Assembly (NCBI GenBank): GCA_021775755.1
Contig: JAJFHE010000075.1
Location: forward strand, 62,001 to 126,000
Length of the DNA stretch: 64,000 bases
Direction: 5' to 3'
Origin: Hyphomicrobiales bacterium
Lineage (GTDB): Bacteria; Pseudomonadota; Alphaproteobacteria; Rhizobiales; JAJFHB01
Position 1 is the stretch's first letter. Each line of letters starts with the position of its first letter. Both the position numbers and the translations under genes were made by a program. Below the pieces are notes generated by a model. The model worked only from the letters and a program-made list of their open reading frames with translations. It had not been told where the DNA came from and did no database searches. This document shows positions 52,916-61,627 of this stretch, piece by piece.

Positions 52916-52939
52916 GGACGGATAGGACGGGCACCGGCC

Positions 52940-53938
52940 ATGGTTTGGTACATCATCCAGCGTTTTTTGATTATGATCCCGACACTGCTGATCATTTCAG
53001 CGGTCGTCTATTTCGTGATCGAACTGCCGCCCGGCGATTATCTGGAAAGCTATATCGCCGAACTGCAGACGCAAGGTGAAACAGTCGACCCGCAATATAT
53101 CGAGTTTCTGCGCCATGAGTACGGGTTCGACAAGTCGGTGGTGGAACGGTATTTCCACTGGCTGTTCGGTATCTTCCAGGGCGATTTCGGGTTCTCGTTC
53201 GAGTATCAGCTTCCCGTTTCGGACGTTGTCGGAGACCGCCTCTATCTCACCATTTTGCTGAACTTCGTAACCATCATCTTTACCTGGATCATCGCCTTTC
53301 CGATCGGCATCTATTCGGCGATGCACCAGTACAGCTGGGGCGACTACGGCCTCACGTTCATCGGGCTATTGGGGCTGGCGACGCCGAACTATCTGCTCGC
53401 CCTCATCATGCTCTATTTCGCCAATGTGTGGTTCGGCACCTCGATCGGCCACCTGATGGACCCGGAGTTCGTTAACGAGTCGATGAGCTGGGCAAAAGCC
53501 CAGTCGATCATGGAGCACTTGCTGATTCCGGTCATTGTTCTCGGCACATCGGGCACGGCGATCCTGATCCGGCGGTTGCGCGCCAACCTGCTCGACGAGT
53601 TGCAGAAGCAGTATGTCGTCACCGCGAAAGCGAAGGGGCTGAAAAACTTCCGCGCGTTGGTGAAATACCCGCTGCGCATGTCGTTGAACTTCTTCATCTC
53701 CGACATTGGCTCGATCCTGCCGGCTCTCATCGGCGGCGGCGAAATCGTTGCGATCGTGCTGTCGCTGGAGACCACGGGCCCGCTTCTGATCGACAGTCTG
53801 CAGAGCCAGGACATGTATCTTGCCGGCTCGCTTTTGATGTTCCTGGCGAGCCTCACGGTTGTGGGTGTGCTCGTCTCAGACATATTGCTGGCGTTTCTTG
53901 ATCCAAGGATCCGGCTTTCGGGGGGAAGCACGAAATGA
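52940..53938 (+). CDS. ABC transporter permease (DppB/OppB type)
   Basis: 332 aa with six hydrophobic helices; the first is MVWYIIQRFLIMIPTLLIIS, as in OppB-type permeases. The EAA loop that contacts the ATPase reads KQYVVTAKAKGLKNFRALVKYPLR. A periplasmic stretch after helix 1 (LPPGDYLESYIAELQTQGE) is normal for the family. It starts 24 bp after the binding-protein stop and its own stop overlaps the next permease (ATGA). Confidence 0.94.
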   Translation: MVWYIIQRFLIMIPTLLIISAVVYFVIELPPGDYLESYIAELQTQGETVDPQYIEFLRHEYGFDKSVVERYFHWLFGIFQGDFGFSFEYQLPVSDVVGDRLYLTILLNFVTIIFTWIIAFPIGIYSAMHQYSWGDYGLTFIGLLGLATPNYLLALIMLYFANVWFGTSIGHLMDPEFVNESMSWAKAQSIMEHLLIPVIVLGTSGTAILIRRLRANLLDELQKQYVVTAKAKGLKNFRALVKYPLRMSLNFFISDIGSILPALIGGGEIVAIVLSLETTGPLLIDSLQSQDMYLAGSLLMFLASLTVVGVLVSDILLAFLDPRIRLSGGSTK

Positions 53939-55113
53939 GCCCGACCCCGCTGCCGCCGCCAGGACAGAAGCTCGAACACTACGTGGCCGAAGCCCCGTTC
54001 GACGCGATGTCGACGGAGCGTCTTACCGAAGCGCAGGAGCGCATTTACCTGGCGTCGCAGTGGAAGCTCATGTGGTGGAAGTTCAAACGCCACAAGCTTG
54101 CGCTGATCTCCGCGATCTTCCTGATATTCCTGCATGCCTCGATCCTGATCTGTGAAGTGATCGCGCCTTACAACCTCGAAACGCGCAATTCGCATGCGGT
54201 CTATTTCCCGCCCCAGGGCATCCACATGTTCCATGAGGGCGAAATCAACTTTCCCTTCGTTTATGGCACCGAGCGTGAGCTCAATATGGAGCTCCTGCAG
54301 TGGAACTATACGAACGACACTTCAAAACGCCTGCCGGTGCGGTTCTTTTGTTCCGGTGACGAGTACCGTTTCTGGGGTTTCTTCGACGCGACGTTTCATT
54401 TCATGTGTCCGCCCGAGGGCGGCACTTTGTATCTGCTCGGCACCGATCAGCTCGGCCGCGACATGTTCTCGCGCATCGTCTATGGCGCGCGCATCTCGCT
54501 CACCATCGGCATCATCGGCATCTCGATCAGCTTCGTTCTCGGCATCACCATCGGCGGAATCGCGGGCTATTACGGTGGGTTTGCGGATCTCGTGATCCAG
54601 CGCATGATCGAGGTCGTGTCGTCGCTGCCGAACATCCCGCTGTGGCTGGCGCTTGCGGCGATCCTGCCGGTCAACTGGAGCCCGTTGCTGGTTTATTTCG
54701 GCATAACGGTGATCCTCGGACTGCTTGACTGGACGGGGCTTGCGCGCGCCGTGCGCTCAAAGCTCCTGTCGCTGCGTGAAGAAGACTACGTACTTGCCGC
54801 CCAGCTCATGGGGGCCGACAGCGGCCGCATTATCGGACGGCATCTGGTGCCGGGCTTTGCCAGCCACCTGATCGCGACCGCCACTGTTGCGGTGCCCACC
54901 ATGGTGCTCGCCGAAACGGCACTCAGCTATCTCGGCGTTGGCCTGCGCCGGCCGATCACCAGTTGGGGCGTGTTGTTGAACGATGCGCAGAACTTCAACG
55001 TCATCGCGCTTTACCCGTGGCTCATCTTGCCGGTGGTGCCGGTGATCTTCGTGGTGCTCGCCTTCAACTTCATGGGCGACGGCCTGCGCGACGCGGCGGA
55101 TCCGTATAAGTAG
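53935..55113 (+). CDS. ABC transporter permease (DppC/OppC type, YejE-like)
   Basis: 392 aa, about 90 longer than DppC because of an N-terminal cytoplasmic extension (residues 1-45) and a long periplasmic loop after helix 1 (about residues 85-160, LETRNSHAVYFPPQG to FWGFFDATFHFMCPP). The family hallmark LLGTDQLGRDMFSRIVYGAR follows, then the EAA loop EEDYVLAAQLMGADSGRIIGRHLVPG. The long loop is typical of YejE-like permeases linked to peptides such as microcin C. It completes the importer operon. Confidence 0.93.
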   Translation: MSPTPLPPPGQKLEHYVAEAPFDAMSTERLTEAQERIYLASQWKLMWWKFKRHKLALISAIFLIFLHASILICEVIAPYNLETRNSHAVYFPPQGIHMFHEGEINFPFVYGTERELNMELLQWNYTNDTSKRLPVRFFCSGDEYRFWGFFDATFHFMCPPEGGTLYLLGTDQLGRDMFSRIVYGARISLTIGIIGISISFVLGITIGGIAGYYGGFADLVIQRMIEVVSSLPNIPLWLALAAILPVNWSPLLVYFGITVILGLLDWTGLARAVRSKLLSLREEDYVLAAQLMGADSGRIIGRHLVPGFASHLIATATVAVPTMVLAETALSYLGVGLRRPITSWGVLLNDAQNFNVIALYPWLILPVVPVIFVVLAFNFMGDGLRDAADPYK

Positions 55114-55215
55114 GCGCTGCCGGTTCAAAGTATCGAATAAAGCACACTCGCTCGCCGTTCTGCGAAATGACAACGCGGCGGTGGCGGGTGTAGTCTCGTA
55201 TCCATGGAGAACCCT

Positions 55216-57009
55216 ATGAACCAAGTGCAACCGTGGGGCGATGTCGCGGCGCGGCTGATCGATGTTGCGATGGGCCGCACGCCGGCGGATCTGGTCGTGC
55301 GCAACGGCAGATGGGTCAACGTCTATTCCGGCGAGGTTATCGCGAACACAGATATTGCAATTGCCGCCGGGCGGTTTGCCTATGTCGGTGCAAGCGCGGA
55401 ACACGCCATTGGCGATGAGACCGAAGTCATCGATGCCTGTGGCAGCTATCTGGTGCCGGGCCTTTGCGATGCGCATATGCATGTTGAAAGCGGCATGGTG
55501 ACGGTGAGCGAGTTCGCCCGCGCCGTGATCCCGCACGGCACGACCAGCATGTTCATCGACCCGCATGAAATTGGCAATGTACTCGGGCTTCCGGGCGTCA
55601 AACTGATGCATGACGAAGCCGCCGAGATGCCGATCAACATTTTCGTGCAGATGCCGGGCTGCGTGCCATCGGCGCCCGGCCTTGAAAATGCCGGTGCGGA
55701 ACTGGGCGTTGAAGATGTCGCCGAGGCGATGACCTGGCCGAACATTATCGGCCTTGGCGAAATGATGAACTTCCCCGGAGTTGCCTTCAACGACCCCAAG
55801 ATGCTTGGGGAAATTGCCGCCACACAGGCCGCCAACAAGACGGTTGGGGGCCACTATGCCTCGCCCGATCTCGGATTGCCGTTCCATGCCTATGTGGCCG
55901 GCGGGCCGGCGGACGATCATGAAGGCACGCGCGTTGAAGATGCTATTGCCCGTGTGCGCCAGGGCATGCGCGCGATGTTGCGGCTGGGGTCTGCCTGGTA
56001 CGATGTCGCGGCCCAGATCAAGGCGGTGACCGAGCACGGCCTTGACCCCCGCAGCTTCATATTGTGCACCGATGACAGCCACTCAGGCACGCTCGTTAAT
56101 GACGGTCACATGAACCGGGTGGTGCGCCACGCGATCGCGCAGGGGCTCGCGCCGGTGACGGCAATCCAGATGGCGACCCTCAATGCGGCACAGCATTTCG
56201 GGCTTGAACGCGAACTCGGGTCGATTGCGCCCGGCCGCCGCGCCGATCTGGTGATAAGCTCCGATCTGCCGACCCTGCCCATCGACATGGTGATCGCGCG
56301 CGGGCGCGTGGTGGCGGAAGAGGGTGCGCTGATCGCGGATATTCCACCGCGCAGCTATCCGGATTTTGCCAAGGGCACCGTGCATCTCGGCAAGGTGCTC
56401 ACCGCAACGGACTTCGACATCGCGGCGCCTGCCGGATCGAACCGTGTGCGTGCGCGCGTCATCGGCGTCATTGAGAACCAGGCGCCGACGCGTGCGCTTG
56501 AGGCCGAACTCACCGTGGAAGACGGCATCGTGCAGATGGACGGCGGCAACGACGTCTGCCAGATCGGGCTTGTCGAGCGTCACCGGGCGACCGGGGCCGT
56601 GACCAACGGGTTCGTTTCGGGGTTCGGCTACAATGTCGACTGCGCCGTTGCCTCGACGGTGGCGCATGACAGCCATCACATGATCGTTGTCGGCACCAAC
56701 AAGAAAGACATGGCGCTCGCGGCAAACCGGCTCGGCGAGGTCGGCGGCGGCATCACGGTTTTCTCAGAAGGCCGGGAGCTTGCGCTCGTCGAATTGCCGA
56801 TCGCCGGACTGATGTCCGATGAGCGCTCCGAAGTGGTCGCGGCCAAGGCCGACAAGATGGTGCAGGCAATGATCGAGTGCGGCTGCAGTCTCAACAACGC
56901 CTATATGCAGCACTCCCTTCTGGCGCTGGTCGTTATCCCTGAACTGCGGATATCCGACATGGGGCTGGTTGACGTTACGAAGTTTGAGAAAACGGACCTG
57001 TTTGTGTGA
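55216..57009 (+). CDS. ade: Adenine deaminase
   Basis: 597 aa. The ATG at 55216 is preferred because GGAG lies 6 bp upstream; an ATG at 55204 would add four residues. Amidohydrolase metal motifs DAHMHVES and FIDPHEIGNVLG, the conserved GGHYASPDLG region and the C-terminal DSHHMIVVGTNKKDM with LMSDERSEVVAAKADK match Ade-type enzymes, which hydrolyse adenine to hypoxanthine with Fe/Mn. It lies 102 bp after the permease stop on the same strand, so it may be read from the importer operon, which would suggest that the importer also brings in purine-containing compounds. That link is inference. Confidence 0.93.
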   Translation: MNQVQPWGDVAARLIDVAMGRTPADLVVRNGRWVNVYSGEVIANTDIAIAAGRFAYVGASAEHAIGDETEVIDACGSYLVPGLCDAHMHVESGMVTVSEFARAVIPHGTTSMFIDPHEIGNVLGLPGVKLMHDEAAEMPINIFVQMPGCVPSAPGLENAGAELGVEDVAEAMTWPNIIGLGEMMNFPGVAFNDPKMLGEIAATQAANKTVGGHYASPDLGLPFHAYVAGGPADDHEGTRVEDAIARVRQGMRAMLRLGSAWYDVAAQIKAVTEHGLDPRSFILCTDDSHSGTLVNDGHMNRVVRHAIAQGLAPVTAIQMATLNAAQHFGLERELGSIAPGRRADLVISSDLPTLPIDMVIARGRVVAEEGALIADIPPRSYPDFAKGTVHLGKVLTATDFDIAAPAGSNRVRARVIGVIENQAPTRALEAELTVEDGIVQMDGGNDVCQIGLVERHRATGAVTNGFVSGFGYNVDCAVASTVAHDSHHMIVVGTNKKDMALAANRLGEVGGGITVFSEGRELALVELPIAGLMSDERSEVVAAKADKMVQAMIECGCSLNNAYMQHSLLALVVIPELRISDMGLVDVTKFEKTDLFV

Positions 57010-57157
57010 AGCTTCCGGAAACAACCCGGAACCGGCGAAACGACGCGCTCAAACCTTAAATCTTTGCAATTTGTTGAGATCTTCCAGCGATCACTCATGT
57101 GTGCCATAGTGCGGCCGCGGGCGGATGTAACCAGGTTAGTATGAGGAGGCGGCGGTC

Positions 57158-58366
57158 ATGAACCGTTTGGAACACGCCCGTATTCTCATGTACAGCCATG
57201 ACACGTTCGGGCTCGGCCATTTGCGCCGGTGCCGCGCCATCGCGCATGCTCTCGTCGAACGTTTCAAGGGCTTGTACGTGCTGATCATTTCCGGCTCGCA
57301 AATTGCCGGGACGTTCGATTTTCGCGCCCGTGTCGACTTCGTCAAAATTCCAAGTGTCATCAAACTTTACAATGGCGAGTACACCTCGATCGATGAACTG
57401 ATCGATCTTGAGGACACGCTGTCGATCCGCAAGTCGATCATCCGCAACACGGCGGAAGCGTTCGATCCGGATATCCTCATCGTCGACAAGGAACCGCTTG
57501 GCCTGCAGGGCGAAGTGGAAGACACGCTCGCCCTTTTGAAGGGCATGGGCACCGCGCTGGTACTTGGGCTGCGCGATGTCATGGACGCACCCGACAAGCT
57601 TGAACGCGAATGGGAAACCAAGAACGTCATAGAGAAGATCGAGCAGTATTACGACGAGGTCTGGGTCTACGGCACGCCGGGTTTCTGGGATCCGATGACG
57701 GGTCTTGAAGGCCGCGATTCGCTGCGCACCCGCACGACGTTTACCGGTTTCCTGCGGCGTCATTTGCCGGCGACCCAGTATCCCGTCGCGATACCGTTCA
57801 CCAATCCCTACATCCTCGTCACCGCTGGTGGCGGCGGCGATGGCGCGGCCCTCATGGACTGGACCCTGAGCGCCTACGAGCAGGACAAGGCGCTGCCTTA
57901 TCCGGCCGTTCTCGTGCTTGGGCCGTTCATGCCGATGCAGGAACGCGAAAGCCTCATGCGCCGCGCCGACGCGCTTGAGTCGGTCTATATGATCGAATTC
58001 GACAACCGCATGGAATCGCTGATCGCCGGCGCCATCGGGGTGGTCGCCATGGGCGGCTACAATACGTTCTGCGAGATTCTCTCGTTCGACAAGCGGGCTA
58101 TCATCGTGCCACGGACGCAGCCGCGCGAAGAACAGCTCATTCGTGCAAAACGCGGGCAGGAGCTGTTGCTGACGCGCCTGCTACACCCTGACGATGCAGC
58201 CGACCCGCAGGTTATGGCGCGCGCGCTGCACGAACTGCCGATGCAGACGCGCCCCTCGGCCGCGGATGTCGAGGGTCTTCTCGACGGGTTCGACGCTATC
58301 GGTGCTGCCGTGGAGCGCATTATGACGCGCCGCATGCGTCCGGCCTTGACGGTCGTGGAACGCTGA
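57158..58366 (+). CDS. MurG-like (GT28-type) glycosyltransferase family protein
   Basis: 402 aa, start ATG 57158 with GGAGG 10 bp upstream. The N-terminal YSHDTFGLGHLRRCRAIAHAL (glycine-rich G18-L-G20-H21-L-x-R) is the acceptor-side motif shared with MurG and PseG. The donor-binding domain has ILVTAGGGGDGAALMDW and VVAMGGYNTFCEILSFDKRAIIVPR, typical of GT-B enzymes with UDP-sugars. It opens the four-gene glycan cluster ahead of a GT4 enzyme. Acceptor and sugar are unknown. Confidence 0.82.
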   Translation: MNRLEHARILMYSHDTFGLGHLRRCRAIAHALVERFKGLYVLIISGSQIAGTFDFRARVDFVKIPSVIKLYNGEYTSIDELIDLEDTLSIRKSIIRNTAEAFDPDILIVDKEPLGLQGEVEDTLALLKGMGTALVLGLRDVMDAPDKLEREWETKNVIEKIEQYYDEVWVYGTPGFWDPMTGLEGRDSLRTRTTFTGFLRRHLPATQYPVAIPFTNPYILVTAGGGGDGAALMDWTLSAYEQDKALPYPAVLVLGPFMPMQERESLMRRADALESVYMIEFDNRMESLIAGAIGVVAMGGYNTFCEILSFDKRAIIVPRTQPREEQLIRAKRGQELLLTRLLHPDDAADPQVMARALHELPMQTRPSAADVEGLLDGFDAIGAAVERIMTRRMRPALTVVER

Positions 58367-58449
58367 CGTTACGACATGGATCATGACTTTCCGCCCGCCG
58401 CTGCGAACGGCAATTTCCGCCTGCCGCCGTGTGCGGCAAGGAGATCCGA

Positions 58450-59709
58450 TTGAGCGCACCCATTGCATTCGTCCTGAAAGGGTATCCGAGGCTGTCGGAA
58501 ACCTTTATCGCACAGGAAATACTGGCACTGGAGCAAGCCGGGCTTGATATCCAGCTGGTGTCGCTGCGCCATCCGACGGACAAGCGCCGCCACCCGGTGC
58601 ACGACGAGATCTCCGCGCCTGTCCTCTATCTGCCGGAATACCTCTACCAGGAGCCTTTGCGGGTGCTGCGCGCCTGGCGTCATGTGCACCGCCTTGCGGG
58701 ATATGCCGAGGCATACAGGATTTGGCGCGCCGACTACGAGCGCGACCGCACACCAAACCGGGTGCGCCGCTTTGGCCAGGCCATGGTTCTGGCGCATGAG
58801 ATGCGCGATGGCGTGGCGCGCCTGCATTCGCATTTTCTGCACACGCCGGCATCGGTGACGCGCTATGCGAGCCTCATGCTCGCGCTACCGTGGACATGTT
58901 CGGCGCATGCCAAGGACATCTGGACGTCTCCCGACTGGGAGCTGTCGGAAAAACTCGACAGTGCGCAATGGACCGTCGTGTGTACGAAATACGGCCGCGA
59001 TCATCTGGCGGGTCTGGCGGCCCGCGAAGGCTCGGTGCATCTCGTCTATCACGGGCTTGATCTTGAGCGGTTCTCGGCGTCCCCTCAAGCACGCACGGCA
59101 AGGGATGGCGCTTCGCCTGAAAACGCCGTGCAACTGATCACCGTTGGCCGCGCGGTTGAAAAAAAGGGTCTCGATGTCCTGCTCGAGGCCCTCGCCCGCT
59201 TGCCGCCGGACTGTCACTGGCACTGGCATCACGTGGGCGGCGGCGAACTAATGGCGCCGTTGAAGGCACAGGCCGAAGCGCTCGAACTTGCGGACCGGAT
59301 TACCTGGCATGGCAGCCAGGCGCAGGCCTATGTGCTCGACCTTTACCGCCGGTCCGATGTCTTCGTTCTGCCGTGCCGGGTTGCCGGGGACGGTGACCGG
59401 GACGGCTTGCCGAACGTTTTGATGGAGGCGTCGAGCCAGGCACTTGTCTGCCTCTCAACGCCGGTATCCGGTGTGCCCGAGCTCATCGCGGACGGTGAAA
59501 CCGGTTTGCTTGTGGATCCTGAAGATGCAGGCCAGCTCTGCGATGCGCTCGCCCTCCTGATCGCACAACCAGCGTTGCGCCAGCGCCTTGGCGCCAACGC
59601 CCAGTCGAAGGTGCGCTCGGAGTTCGACCACGATGCGGGCGTGACGCAACTGCTTGATCTGTTCGCGGGATCCGATGTGGCGCTGCACAGCCGCAAGGGC
59701 GCGGCCTGA
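58450..59709 (+). CDS. Glycosyltransferase family 4 protein
   Basis: 419 aa with a TTG start at 58450, chosen because AAGGAG lies 7 bp upstream; the in-frame GTG at 58429 has no such site. GT-B fold: acceptor domain with PIAFVLKGYPRLSETFIAQEI, hinge and donor domain with ITVGRAVEKKGLDVLLEALARL, then VMLxxE-type retaining motif in GDRDGLPNVLMEASSQALVCLSTPVSGVPELI. It transfers a hexose or uronic acid from a nucleotide sugar with retention. It stands between two MurG-like glycosyltransferases, 9 bp ahead of the second. Confidence 0.92.
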   Translation: MSAPIAFVLKGYPRLSETFIAQEILALEQAGLDIQLVSLRHPTDKRRHPVHDEISAPVLYLPEYLYQEPLRVLRAWRHVHRLAGYAEAYRIWRADYERDRTPNRVRRFGQAMVLAHEMRDGVARLHSHFLHTPASVTRYASLMLALPWTCSAHAKDIWTSPDWELSEKLDSAQWTVVCTKYGRDHLAGLAAREGSVHLVYHGLDLERFSASPQARTARDGASPENAVQLITVGRAVEKKGLDVLLEALARLPPDCHWHWHHVGGGELMAPLKAQAEALELADRITWHGSQAQAYVLDLYRRSDVFVLPCRVAGDGDRDGLPNVLMEASSQALVCLSTPVSGVPELIADGETGLLVDPEDAGQLCDALALLIAQPALRQRLGANAQSKVRSEFDHDAGVTQLLDLFAGSDVALHSRKGAA

Positions 59710-59718
59710 GGTGACCCG

Positions 59719-60879
59719 ATGACGCACCGGGTTCTGTTCTATGTGCAACATATTCTGGGGATCGGTCATTTAAGCCGGGCTGCACGACTTGTTGCGGCCA
59801 TGAGCGACGCAGGCATCGAAGTAACCGTTGCGCTCGGCGGCGTGCCTGTGAACGGCATCGACTGGTCCGGCGCGCGTATCGCCGAACTGCCCGCGATTAC
59901 ATCCGGCGCGGGCGGTTATGCCGACCTTGTGACCGTTGAGGGAAAACCGCTCGACGATGTTTTTCGCGAACACAGGCGCGATACGCTTCTCAGCCTCTTC
60001 GACGATGTGGCTCCGGATGTTCTGATCACTGAAGCTTTCCCGTTCGGGCGTCGTGCCATGCGGTTTGAACTTTTGCCTTTACTGGAGCGCGCCCGCGCTA
60101 TGGACAATGGTCCCGTCACCGGTTGTTCGATACGCGACATCCTGCATGAGAACCGCAAGCCGGGCCTCAACGAGAAAACCGTGGGCCTGCTGGACCGGTA
60201 TTTCGATTTTGTATTTGTGCACGGAGATGAGAGCTTTATCGCGCTTAAGGAGAGTTTTCCGCTGGCGCACACCATCGCGCCCGCAGTCCGGCACACCGGT
60301 ATCGTCAGCGCCGGGAGCGATGGTGTCCTGACTGGGAAGGCCTATGATGTTGTGGTGTCGGCAGGCGGCGGCGCGGTCGGAGAATTGCTGTTAATGTCGG
60401 CGGCCGAAGCGCTCGCCGGTGCAGCTGCCGGGGCGCTTTCATGCGCCCTCGTCACCGGCCCCAATCTGGCGCAAAGCGCCGCAGACCGGTTGCGCGATGC
60501 GGCCGCTCCGAACATCGCAATCGAGACGTTCCGAGCCGATTTTCCAGCGCTTTTAAAGCACGCCCGGCTTTCCATCTCGCAATGCGGCTACAATACCGCC
60601 GCCGATGTCCTGCGGGCGCGCTGCCGTGCGGTTTTCGTGCCCTCGGCCTATCAGGGCGAGACCGAACAGACGCGCCGGGCAGGGCTGTTGAAAGAGCGCG
60701 GTCTGGCACAGGTGGTGCCAGAGGCCGAACTCTCCCGAGACACGCTTGCCGCCGCCATTGATGCCGCGTTGCAGTCGCGCGAGCCGGACTGGTCGCGGGC
60801 GCCCGATCTTGACGGCGCGGCACGGTTTGCCGCCATGATGTTTGATGCAGGGAGCCGCGATGCCGACGCCGTGGTCTGA
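59719..60879 (+). CDS. Second MurG-like (GT28-type) glycosyltransferase family protein
   Basis: 386 aa. HILGIGHLSRAARLVAAMSDAG (G14-I-G16-H17-L-x-R) is the same acceptor-side motif as in the first enzyme; the donor side reads VVVSAGGGAVGELLLMSA and ISQCGYNTAADVLRARCRAVFVP. The two proteins are diverged paralogues with distinct roles in the same pathway. It ends 20 bp inside the polysaccharide deacetylase gene, with likely coupled translation. Confidence 0.82.
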   Translation: MTHRVLFYVQHILGIGHLSRAARLVAAMSDAGIEVTVALGGVPVNGIDWSGARIAELPAITSGAGGYADLVTVEGKPLDDVFREHRRDTLLSLFDDVAPDVLITEAFPFGRRAMRFELLPLLERARAMDNGPVTGCSIRDILHENRKPGLNEKTVGLLDRYFDFVFVHGDESFIALKESFPLAHTIAPAVRHTGIVSAGSDGVLTGKAYDVVVSAGGGAVGELLLMSAAEALAGAAAGALSCALVTGPNLAQSAADRLRDAAAPNIAIETFRADFPALLKHARLSISQCGYNTAADVLRARCRAVFVPSAYQGETEQTRRAGLLKERGLAQVVPEAELSRDTLAAAIDAALQSREPDWSRAPDLDGAARFAAMMFDAGSRDADAVV

Positions 60880-61627
60880 TCTCGACCGGGAACTTGAGCG
60901 CTGGAGTGCCGAAGGCCTTCGTCCAAGTTTCTGGGTGCGCGATGACGATGCACAGACAGATACCGACGCCCTGCGCCGCATGACGGGGCTGTGTTCGCAA
61001 CACGGTGTTCCGCTGGCGCTCGCGGTCATTCCCAAGGGTGCCGATGATGCGCTCGTGCGGTGTCTTGGCGATGCGGACGGCATTTACGTTTTGCAGCACG
61101 GCTGGGCGCATGAAAACCATGCCGGCCCCGGAGAGAAGAACACCGAGCTTGGCGATCACCGCGCGGCAGACGTGGTTGGCCGCGAACTCGCGGACGGCCG
61201 CGCTCTGCTTGAAGGGCTGTTCCCGAAGCTCTTCGTGCCGGCACTCGCGCCGCCCTGGAACCGGATCGGTGTGGATGTCGCAGCACAGCTTGGCGCGTGG
61301 AACTATTCGGGACTTTCCACATTCGGTCCGCGCAACCGGACCGTCGACGCCCCGGGTGTCATCTGCGTCAACACGCATGTCGATATTATCGACTGGCGCG
61401 GCACGCGCGGGTTCCGCGGCGACGGGCCGGTGCTCGAGCAGGCGGTTGCCCACCTGCGGGCGCGGCGGGATGGGACGGCCGACCGTGATGAGCCGACCGG
61501 ATTGATCACCCACCATCTGGCGCATGACGAGGGATGCTGGTCGTTTATCGGACGGGTTCTGGAACACATGAAGCGCGCGGACGTGGATTGGCCGGAGCCG
61601 TCAAATATTTTCGCGGCTAGTGATTGA
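60860..61627 (+). CDS. Polysaccharide deacetylase-family protein (NodB-like fold)
   Basis: 255 aa from the ATG at 60860, with GGGAG 5 bp upstream; the longer frame starting at 60842 would overlap further into the upstream gene. The acid pair appears in WVRDDDAQT (D28-D30) and the metal His in LQHGWAHENH (H80, H84, H87). The catalytic half follows with PALAPPWNRIG. No signal peptide is visible, so it acts in the cytoplasm on a lipid-linked or nucleotide-linked glycan. It would N- or O-deacetylate the product of the glycosyltransferases before it. Its end overlaps the convergent FkbM gene by 11 bp. Confidence 0.8.
   Translation: MPTPWSDLDRELERWSAEGLRPSFWVRDDDAQTDTDALRRMTGLCSQHGVPLALAVIPKGADDALVRCLGDADGIYVLQHGWAHENHAGPGEKNTELGDHRAADVVGRELADGRALLEGLFPKLFVPALAPPWNRIGVDVAAQLGAWNYSGLSTFGPRNRTVDAPGVICVNTHVDIIDWRGTRGFRGDGPVLEQAVAHLRARRDGTADRDEPTGLITHHLAHDEGCWSFIGRVLEHMKRADVDWPEPSNIFAASD

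Noticed and set aside
54757-56082. 441-codon minus-strand frame across permease and adenine deaminase
   Set aside because: Spans the end of one real gene and the start of another; no domain and no ribosome-binding site.
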